Positions 5,163-10,919 of a DNA stretch of 10,919 bases are shown one piece after another (position 1 is the first letter of the stretch; every line of letters starts with the position of its first letter). The notes under the pieces are model-generated. The model saw only the letters and a program-made list of their open reading frames with translations, searched no databases and was not told the origin of the DNA. The stretch is from the NCBI GenBank assembly GCA_001515955.1, contig LOES01000244.1:1-10919 (forward strand), read 5' to 3'. Source of the stretch: Clostridia bacterium BRH_c25. GTDB lineage: Bacteria > Bacillota_A > Clostridia > Lutisporales > Lutisporaceae. Made by a program: the position numbers and the translations under genes.

Positions 5163-6461
5163 ATGTTATTCAATATGTCACCGCTGGTGGCGCTTTTGCC
5201 TTTGATAGTCTATATTGTGCTGGCGTTCAGAGATATTAACCCTATACTGAATGTCCTGATATGTGTAATTATCAGTGCAATACTAACCAACCACTCGCTC
5301 TTAAGTATGGGCGGAGTAATTGCAAACTCACTGGGTTCCTTTCTGGCATTAATCGGATTGATTATTATGCTGGGCTCGGCCTTGGGTCAAGTCCTGAGAA
5401 GAACCGGTGTTGCTGAGGATATAGTTATTACAATGATGAAGAAGATAGGCATTAATACAGAGAAAAAAGCAATACTCGCCTCTATGATTACCTCTGTAGT
5501 GCTTGTCGCATTATTGGGAACCTTGGCAGGTGCGAATGCAATAATAGCACCAATTATTATTCCACTGGTTTCGGTAATAGGTATTACACCCTCTGCACTT
5601 GCAGTGATTTTCCAGGGTGCAGGCCAGACAGGATTATTTATAGGACCGTTTTCCCCACCTGTTGTTACTATTATGGAGCTTACAGGTTTGACTTATACGC
5701 AGTTCCTTTTAGCAGCCGGTTTGCCGGTAGCACTAATATGCTGGGTTGTTACATATATAATGGCAGTACGGACTCAGAAGAAAACCAAAGGTATTTATAT
5801 GTATGAGGGTATAGAAAAAGCCAATACGGACTATGTTCCTACCAAGGAAGCAAGAAGAGCCACCTGGGCATTCCTGATATCAATTACGGCATTGCTGATA
5901 TATGGTATGTATGCTAAAAGCGGTGCCTCCTATGCGGTTGTTGTTATGTTCACTATCGCAATAGTTACAGGAATCGCCGGCGGGCTAAAAATGAATGAGC
6001 TATTGGATGCAATGATGGAAGGTGCCGGGCGTATGATCTGGCTATTTGTAATGTTCCTGTTGTTTGATCCGTTACTTCTATTTATTGAGGAAGCGGGGGC
6101 ATTTGCTGCTTTGGTTGAAGTTCTTCAGCCACTTTTACAATCCGGAAGCAAGCTTGTATTCTCGATTATATCTACAATGACCGGAGTATATGGGATAAGC
6201 GGTGCGGCAGTTGCACAGTCCATGGTTATGGATAAGATGTTTAAACCTCTTGTTGAGTCAATTGGTATCACAGCGTCCATGTGGGCGGCAGTATTGCTGG
6301 TAGGTTCTCAGATGACATCCTTTGCATACCCCGGTGCAGACATGTTAGGGCAGATGGGTCTTGCCAGATCCAAAGACCTTAAGAGTATGATCAAGTTTGG
6401 TGTAACTATAGCTCTTGTCAGTGTCTTGTTTGTTATTGTAAAGGCGATAATTCTGGCATAA
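5163..6461 (+). CDS. Ion-transporter-superfamily permease (GntP/CitMHS/NhaC-like)
   Basis: A 432-residue membrane protein with about 11-12 hydrophobic segments, no signal peptide and a central cytoplasmic loop (about 203-233, rich in Lys, Arg and Glu) that splits it into two halves. Each half has a glycine/proline-rich re-entrant-type segment: GAGQTGLFIGPFSPPV (152-167) and a matching GSQMTSFAYPGADMLGQMG (381-399). This inverted two-fold layout is typical of the ion transporter superfamily of H+ or Na+ coupled carriers. The substrate is not readable from sequence; the neighbours suggest a peptide or N-acyl amino acid. I chose ATG 5163 because AAGGGGAG (5148-5155) stands 7 bases before it. An in-frame GTG at 5055 would add 36 hydrophilic residues but lies inside a perfect SD. 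First gene of the cluster. Confidence 0.8.
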   Translation: MLFNMSPLVALLPLIVYIVLAFRDINPILNVLICVIISAILTNHSLLSMGGVIANSLGSFLALIGLIIMLGSALGQVLRRTGVAEDIVITMMKKIGINTEKKAILASMITSVVLVALLGTLAGANAIIAPIIIPLVSVIGITPSALAVIFQGAGQTGLFIGPFSPPVVTIMELTGLTYTQFLLAAGLPVALICWVVTYIMAVRTQKKTKGIYMYEGIEKANTDYVPTKEARRATWAFLISITALLIYGMYAKSGASYAVVVMFTIAIVTGIAGGLKMNELLDAMMEGAGRMIWLFVMFLLFDPLLLFIEEAGAFAALVEVLQPLLQSGSKLVFSIISTMTGVYGISGAAVAQSMVMDKMFKPLVESIGITASMWAAVLLVGSQMTSFAYPGADMLGQMGLARSKDLKSMIKFGVTIALVSVLFVIVKAIILA

Positions 6462-6501
6462 TGGATTATAGCAATTCTATTTGGAAAGGAGGGAACCAAT
6501 C

Positions 6502-7275
6502 ATGGATTTTAAAAAGAATCTTGAAGAGATAATAAACAGCAGCAATGCCAACATAGGCGTAGCAATCAAAAATATGAACACCGGTGAAACAATAATGATA
6601 AATGAAGGCTTGGCCTTCCGCTCGGCAAGTACAATCAAACTACTGATTATGTCGGAAATATTGAAGGAAGTTAAAGAAGGGGAACATACTCTGGATGAGC
6701 CGGTTGTATTTGCAGACAGTATCAAGGTCGGAGGCTGCGGCATATTAAAGGAACTGAATTCAGGCCATCAATTTACAATAGAGGAAATCATTACACTAAT
6801 GATCATACTAAGTGATAATACAGCAACTAATATTCTGATAGATATGTCGGGTATGGACAGGATCAACAGTATGGCATTGGAGTTAGGCCTTAAGAATACT
6901 GAGCTGCAGAGGAAGATGATGGACTTTGAAGCTGCAAAGGCCGGCAAAGAAAATAAAACCTGTGCGGAAGATATGATGCGTATTCTGGAGCTTATCTACA
7001 ATGGGGAAAATATCGATGAGAAATACAGCAGCATTATGCTTGATATCCTGAAAAGGCAGCAAATTGTGGGAAGGTTGGATTTATACCTGCCTGAAGATAC
7101 TGTAATAGCTCATAAGACAGGTGACCTGGATAAGCTTGAGCATGACGTGGGAATAGTCTTCCTGCCAAACTGTACATATATTATCTGTGTATTGACAAGT
7201 GAAAACAACTCAAACAGGGAAGGCCAGGAGATCATTGGTAAGATTTCACAATTAGTGTATAATAGCTATAGATAA
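6502..7275 (+). CDS. Class A beta-lactamase-like serine hydrolase, no signal peptide
   Basis: A 257-residue protein with the order of active-site motifs of class A beta-lactamases: STIK (43-46, nucleophile Ser43 and Lys46), SDN (104-106) with TATN after it, and KTG (205-207). The omega-loop motif that carries the deacylating Glu166 in true beta-lactamases (ExxLN) is not clear; the region RKMMDFEAAKAGKEN (138-151) offers Asp141 or Glu143. The N-terminus MDFKKNLEEIINSS has no signal peptide, so it should stay in the cytoplasm, where it cannot shield the cell wall from beta-lactams in the usual way. With the peptidase and deacylase nearby I infer an amidase or peptidase role, perhaps on D-amino-acid substrates. 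The SD AAAGGAGGG is 8 bases before ATG 6502; an in-frame TTG at 6481 lies before it and was rejected. 40 bases after the permease. Confidence 0.85.
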   Translation: MDFKKNLEEIINSSNANIGVAIKNMNTGETIMINEGLAFRSASTIKLLIMSEILKEVKEGEHTLDEPVVFADSIKVGGCGILKELNSGHQFTIEEIITLMIILSDNTATNILIDMSGMDRINSMALELGLKNTELQRKMMDFEAAKAGKENKTCAEDMMRILELIYNGENIDEKYSSIMLDILKRQQIVGRLDLYLPEDTVIAHKTGDLDKLEHDVGIVFLPNCTYIICVLTSENNSNREGQEIIGKISQLVYNSYR

Positions 7276-7299
7276 AGAGTTGCAGTAGGATTAAAAGCC

Positions 7300-7317
7300 T
7301 GATAAAGCTTTTTATCA
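7300..7317 (+). other. Small hairpin before the M42 peptidase gene
   Basis: TGATAAA (7300-7306) pairs with TTTATCA (7311-7317) around GCTT, in the 62-base gap, 7 bases before the SD of the next gene. It is A/T-rich and weak; a minor translational or processing role is possible. Confidence 0.3.
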
Positions 7318-7337
7318 TAATATAGGGAGGTGCTGTC

Positions 7338-8375
7338 TTGCAAAATTATCTGGAGCATATTGTAAACTATATTATTAACTTGTGCAATATTCCAAGTCCA
7401 AGCGGAAATGCCTTTAAGGCAATTCAATATGTCGGACAGGAGCTTGACAAGCTTGGCGTGCCGTACAAGATAAGCAATAAGGGCAGTATGATTGCCGAGC
7501 TGAAAGGTACACACAGTGGAAAACCGAGAACAGTCTCAGCCCATGTGGATACTTTGGGAGCTATGGTAAAAGGGATCAAGGAAAACGGGCGTCTGAGCTT
7601 CGTAAGAATCGGGGGTTATGCTCTTAGTACCGTTGAGTGTGAAAACTGCATTATTGAGACAATGGAAGGAAAAACTTATACGGGTACTGTCTATTACAAG
7701 TCTCCTTCAATACATGTGGACCCGGATATGAAAAAAGAAGAGAGACTCTTGGAAAACATGGAAATCGTGATTGACGAAGTCGTAGCTACAAAAGAAGAGG
7801 TGCAAAAGCTGGGTATTGATGTTGGGGATTATATTTCCTTTGATGCCAGATGCATGGTTACCCAAAGCGGCTTCGTCAAATCACGGCATTTGGATGATAA
7901 AGCCTGTGTAGGTGTCATTCTGGGCGTCATCAAATATTTTGCGGAGAACAAAATAACTCCATATTACGATACATACATCTATATTTCGAACTTTGAGGAA
8001 GTAGGACACGGCAGTGCTTCGTCCATACCTGACAATACATATGAATTCCTGGTGGTGGACATGGGAGCTCCGGGGCCTGGGCAGAACTCCAGTGAGTATT
8101 CAGTATCCATCTGTGCCTCCGACAGTGGTGGACCGCATAACTACGAGCTGAGGAAAAAGCTTGTGAACCTGGCCAGGGAAAAGGAAATTGATTATAAGCT
8201 GGATATATACCCCAGCTATGTTTCAGACGGAACAGTTATGCTGAAAGCCGGAAATGACAGCCGGGTCGGTATCATAGGTCCCGGGGTTTACGCGTCCCAC
8301 AGCTATGAAAGAACCCACAAGAAAGGACTCTTGAATACGGCAGAATTATTGAAGGAATACTTACTAAATGAATAG
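7338..8375 (+). CDS. M42 family metallo-aminopeptidase
   Basis: A 345-residue cytoplasmic metallopeptidase of the M42 (deblocking/glutamyl aminopeptidase) family, co-catalytic with two metals, usually Zn or Co. Expected ligands and catalytic residues are visible: AHVD (His69, Asp71) in the first metal site, HLDDK (184-188, bridging Asp186 or 187), FEEVGHG (general-base Glu220 and ligand Glu221), VVDMG (Asp241) and SHSYER (His321). Length is normal (340-360). These enzymes form large tetrahedral assemblies and trim short peptides from the N-terminus. Start is TTG 7338, with the SD GGGAGGTG ending 5 bases before it. It stands between the serine hydrolase and the regulator, all in one direction, and would supply free amino acids from imported or released peptides. 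Confidence 0.93.
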   Translation: MQNYLEHIVNYIINLCNIPSPSGNAFKAIQYVGQELDKLGVPYKISNKGSMIAELKGTHSGKPRTVSAHVDTLGAMVKGIKENGRLSFVRIGGYALSTVECENCIIETMEGKTYTGTVYYKSPSIHVDPDMKKEERLLENMEIVIDEVVATKEEVQKLGIDVGDYISFDARCMVTQSGFVKSRHLDDKACVGVILGVIKYFAENKITPYYDTYIYISNFEEVGHGSASSIPDNTYEFLVVDMGAPGPGQNSSEYSVSICASDSGGPHNYELRKKLVNLAREKEIDYKLDIYPSYVSDGTVMLKAGNDSRVGIIGPGVYASHSYERTHKKGLLNTAELLKEYLLNE

Positions 8376-8406
8376 TGAACTTGTTCAGCCATAGCTGAAA
8401 TCACTA
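8373..8406 (+). other. Intercistronic hairpin overlapping the M42 stop codon
   Basis: TAGTGA (8373-8378) pairs with TCACTA (8401-8406), and TTCAGC (8384-8389) pairs with GCTGAA (8394-8399) around CATA, with an uneven internal loop between the stems. The outer stem includes the stop codon of the peptidase gene. There is no T-run, so it is not a standard terminator. It may protect the upstream mRNA or lower expression of the regulator. Confidence 0.4.
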
Positions 8407-8428
8407 TCCTATTGCGAGGTACAATACT

Positions 8429-9745
8429 GTGATTATACGTGTAGGAGCTTTTGGCTCACAAAAGTCTTTGCCCAAGGTTCTTGAAGCAGCGAGAAAAATT
8501 CCGGAGCTGCTAATAACACCGCATACATATAAAATGCCTGAGGAATGTCCCTTTCTGGTGAAAGAAGCAGGTAATTACGATGTTCTTCTTTTCACAGGCC
8601 CCATACCTTACTTTTTATCCGCAAAGGAGATCAAGAAAAAAAATACTCCGGCTGTATATGTCAAATGGGATGATTATAATTTTGCTTTATCTTTATTAAA
8701 CCTGAAATTCAATAGAGATTGTTGTGACCGTATGTCTGTTGATATACCGGAAGAGCAGTCGGCTTACAGGATGCTCCGGGAAACGGGAATCAATTCGCTG
8801 CAGCTTTATGTTAAAGAGATTAACAATACACTTCAGGATGGAAATGAAGGGTTTAATACTGAAGCCTTTGTGGACTTTCATGTAAAGCTGTGGAATGAAG
8901 CTAAAGTGGATATATGTATTACATCCATTGCCGCTGTGGAATTAAGGCTGAACCAAATGGGTATAGCTTGTTTCCGCATGCCTGCCCTGGATAAAACTAT
9001 CATGGAGACGCTGGAGAAGGTATTATCCATCGGAGAGTTAAACTTTAATAAGAACATGCAGATTACAATAGGGTATATAGAAGTGGATGATTATGAAAAG
9101 CTTTCGGAAAATAGCGGTTCGGGCTTCGATAAACTGATGCCGCACCATTACCAGAAGCTATTGGAATGGGGAGAAAAAATAAACGGTGTTGTCCAGTATC
9201 TGGACAGGGATTCCTTTATGATTTATATGACGCGGCTGAGTTTGGATTATGTAACGAATAATTTTAAAGAGCTTCCAATTATTGCAGATTTGAAGAATGT
9301 CAGCCTTAGTATAGGCTTTGGATTGGGTATGACTGCCAAAGAAGCTGAAGAAAGCGCAAAAATTGCTGTCAGCTATGCAAAAGAAGCCGGTGGAAACTGC
9401 GGATTTATCGTTCTGAGTGATGAAAAAGTGATAGGACCCTTAAATAAGAATATAAAGAAGTTTGAATATAAAACTGAAAATATAAACTATATGCTTATAA
9501 CTCAAAAAACGGGTATTGGCATAGTAAATCTGAGCAAAATGATGGAGTTTCTGAAGCTGAACAAATTCACGCCCTTTTCTTCAAAAAAATTGGCTGACTA
9601 TCTGCAGGTTAGCCAAAGAAGCTGCGAGAGAATAATCAAAAAACTGGTTGACAGCAATTATGCACACATTGTAGGTTATGAGCAGCCCTATAAGACAGGC
9701 CGTCCAAGGGCATTGTACGTTGCTAATTTCAATCAGGATCTGTAA
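8429..9745 (+). CDS. Transcriptional regulator: Rossmann-like sensor, degenerate nucleotidyl-cyclase-like domain, C-terminal winged helix
   Basis: A 438-residue protein that I do not match to a named regulator. Residues 1-200 look like alternating alpha/beta with receptor character (DVLLFTGPIPYFLS 51-64; VDICITSIAAVELRLNQMG 160-178; CFRMPALDKTIMETLEKVL), recalling the PrpR N-terminal sensor type. Residues 210-340 resemble a GGDEF or GTP-cyclohydrolase III-like fold: TIGYIEVDDYEKL, VVQYLDRDSFMIYM, LSIGFGLGMTAKEAEESAKIAVSYAKEAGGN, without a GGDEF signature, so probably a non-catalytic sensor. Residues 380-435 form a winged helix (SSKKLADYLQVSQRSCERIIKKLVDS, then a wing at YKTGRPRALYVANF). GTG 8429 has the SD GAGGT 8 bases before it. 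Its place inside the cluster suggests it controls the permease and hydrolase genes. Domain calls are by eye. Confidence 0.72.
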   Translation: MIIRVGAFGSQKSLPKVLEAARKIPELLITPHTYKMPEECPFLVKEAGNYDVLLFTGPIPYFLSAKEIKKKNTPAVYVKWDDYNFALSLLNLKFNRDCCDRMSVDIPEEQSAYRMLRETGINSLQLYVKEINNTLQDGNEGFNTEAFVDFHVKLWNEAKVDICITSIAAVELRLNQMGIACFRMPALDKTIMETLEKVLSIGELNFNKNMQITIGYIEVDDYEKLSENSGSGFDKLMPHHYQKLLEWGEKINGVVQYLDRDSFMIYMTRLSLDYVTNNFKELPIIADLKNVSLSIGFGLGMTAKEAEESAKIAVSYAKEAGGNCGFIVLSDEKVIGPLNKNIKKFEYKTENINYMLITQKTGIGIVNLSKMMEFLKLNKFTPFSSKKLADYLQVSQRSCERIIKKLVDSNYAHIVGYEQPYKTGRPRALYVANFNQDL

Positions 9746-9766
9746 AGTATGAGCTATTTATGAAGT

Positions 9767-9809
9767 TAGCGACATATAGACGACGATTCAACATAATAGT
9801 GTAAAGTGA
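9767..9809 (+). promoter_or_regulatory. Downstream copy of the shared bipartite motif
   Basis: TAGCGACATATA (9767-9778) is identical to 4930-4941, and TAAAGTGA (9802-9809) follows after 23 bases (24 in the other copy). CGAC repeats at an 11-base period here too (9770-9773 and 9781-9784). It lies in the 77-base gap before the amidohydrolase gene; the TAAAGTGA part runs into that gene's SD (GAGGAG 9808-9813). A separate promoter or operator for the last gene is the likely meaning. Confidence 0.45.
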
Positions 9810-9822
9810 GGAGTATATCTGA

Positions 9823-10919
9823 ATGTATGATTTTGTATTATATAACGGGCTGATCGTGGACGGAACCGGGAATAAGCCGTTCCGTGCTTCTTTGGGAATT
9901 AAGGGTGACAGGATTGCAGATATTGGCGAAACACTGCCTTGGGGCAGAAATAGTATTGATATTTCGGGGTTGGCGATTGCCCCCGGGTTTATTGATATAC
10001 ATTCCCATTCTGATTGGGCATTTTTTTTAAGCGAGCGTTCGGAGAGTAAAGTTTTCCAGGGGGTAACCACAGAGGTGATCGGTTGCTGTGGAATATCTGC
10101 AGAACCATGTAATAATGAGACTATCGCTGACTATGCCAAATATAATTCTTCCTTATTCAGTGAATCAGGCAACCTGGAATGGGAATTAGGCTCAGTACAA
10201 GATTATGCCGTTGAGTTTGAGAAGAAAAGGAATACGATAAACTGTGCTCCTCAAGTCGGGCATGGAACATTGCGAAATTATGTTATGGGACTTGATGACA
10301 GAAAGGCAGACAATGTGGAAATGCTCCTCATGAAAGGAAAATTGGAGGAGGAGCTGGCTCAGGGGGCCTGGGGAATGTCCCTTGGTCTCACTTATGCCCC
10401 GGGCAGCTTTGCACCAACAAATGAATTGGTAGAACTGGCAAAGGTTATTGCCAGGTATGATGCAATCCTTTCAGTGCATATGAGAAGTGAGAGCGATTGT
10501 ATATTCAATGCTTTGAATGAAATGATTGAAGTGGGGAAAAAATCAGGAGCTTCAATTCAGATATCACACCTTAAATTAATTGGAAAGCCCCAGTGGGGAA
10601 AAGCCGGAGAGCTTATAAAGCAAATTAGAAAGGCACGGGAAGAAGGTTGTAAGATATTTTGCGATCAATATCCATATGAAGCCTCTTTCACCCTTTTGTC
10701 GGCTTTAGTTCCAAAGGGGATATTTACAGATGCTATGGAAGATATAGATGGAAATTTAAATGTTGGAAAGAAGGCAAAGCTTCTGGGTGAAATAAGGAAA
10801 GAGATAGAAAGGCGAGGTAATGCAGAGAGAATTATAATTTCCAATGGCTCAGAAGAGGTAGCTGCATGGGAGGGAAAGAGTCTGGCACAGGTCAGCTGTG
10901 AGCTGGGAACCTCCCCGGA
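9823..10919 (+). CDS. N-acyl-D-amino-acid deacylase (D-aminoacylase) family amidohydrolase, 3' end outside window
   Basis: 365 complete codons of a protein normally about 480-530 residues; the frame is still open at the window end. It belongs to the amidohydrolase superfamily, D-aminoacylase branch, which removes the acyl group from N-acyl-D-amino acids in the cytoplasm with a zinc site. Visible are DIHSHSD (His60, His62), GVTTEVIGCCGIS (Cys89, the zinc Cys of D-aminoacylases, 27 residues after the second His as in the Alcaligenes enzyme), HMRSESD (His219), SHLK (His249) and DQYPYEAS. The catalytic Asp near 366 falls at or just past the edge. The SD GAGGAG is 9 bases before ATG 9823. Related D-glutamyl or isoaspartyl-type amidohydrolases are possible. 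Last visible gene of the cluster. Confidence 0.9.
   Translation, partial: MYDFVLYNGLIVDGTGNKPFRASLGIKGDRIADIGETLPWGRNSIDISGLAIAPGFIDIHSHSDWAFFLSERSESKVFQGVTTEVIGCCGISAEPCNNETIADYAKYNSSLFSESGNLEWELGSVQDYAVEFEKKRNTINCAPQVGHGTLRNYVMGLDDRKADNVEMLLMKGKLEEELAQGAWGMSLGLTYAPGSFAPTNELVELAKVIARYDAILSVHMRSESDCIFNALNEMIEVGKKSGASIQISHLKLIGKPQWGKAGELIKQIRKAREEGCKIFCDQYPYEASFTLLSALVPKGIFTDAMEDIDGNLNVGKKAKLLGEIRKEIERRGNAERIIISNGSEEVAAWEGKSLAQVSCELGTSP

Noticed and set aside
6502..7275. Antibiotic-resistance beta-lactamase
   Set aside because: No signal peptide and no clear Glu166 motif; the catabolic context argues against a resistance role.
1..10919. CRISPR array, tRNA, rRNA, transposase or phage genes
   Set aside because: I looked for regularly spaced repeats, cloverleaf arms and DDE, HUH or integrase motifs and saw none; the only mobile-type signal is the palindromic repeat at 212-284.

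Overview
The window looks like chromosomal DNA of an anaerobic, low-GC Firmicute, most likely a clostridium. The composition is about 40% GC by eye, Shine-Dalgarno (SD) sites are strong (AAAGGAGG, AGGAGGTGA), GTG and TTG starts are common, and the protein families present are typical of Clostridia. I cannot name the species.

Left part (1-2822), molybdenum block. The window opens in the 3' end of a [2Fe-2S] subunit of a molybdenum hydroxylase (xanthine dehydrogenase family, + strand). Convergent to it, on the - strand, lies a molybdate uptake operon, modA-modB-modC, with a one-domain ModE-like regulator upstream. A perfect 14-2-14 palindrome of ModE-box type covers the -10 of a good sigma-A promoter in front of modA, so the regulatory circuit is readable from the sequence. 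A clostridial-type palindromic repeat sits between the hydroxylase gene and modC and supplies the last codons of modC. Neither ModC nor the regulator has the C-terminal molybdate-binding (Mop/TOBE) domain.

Middle part (2823-5162). A 328-base gap is followed by a lone gene for a GT-A-like glycosyltransferase with its own promoter. Then comes about 760 bases without a convincing gene. This gap is rich in signals: a tiny ORF resembling the start of ArgJ, a GAAA-loop hairpin, a near-consensus promoter whose -10 is bracketed by a 9-base inverted repeat, a nested set of stems that looks like a structured leader RNA, and 11-bp-spaced direct repeats.

Right part (5163-10919), proposed peptide or N-acyl-D-amino-acid utilisation cluster, all on the + strand. 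It encodes an ion-transporter-superfamily permease, a class A beta-lactamase-like serine hydrolase without a signal peptide (so probably cytoplasmic), an M42 metallo-aminopeptidase, a three-part transcriptional regulator, and a D-aminoacylase-type amidohydrolase cut by the window end. Import, intracellular hydrolysis of unusual amide or peptide bonds, and a dedicated sensor-regulator form a coherent inferred pathway. The substrate is not known. A 12-base motif (TAGCGACATATA) followed 23-24 bases later by TAAAGTGA occurs upstream of both the first and the last gene of the cluster, suggesting joint control.
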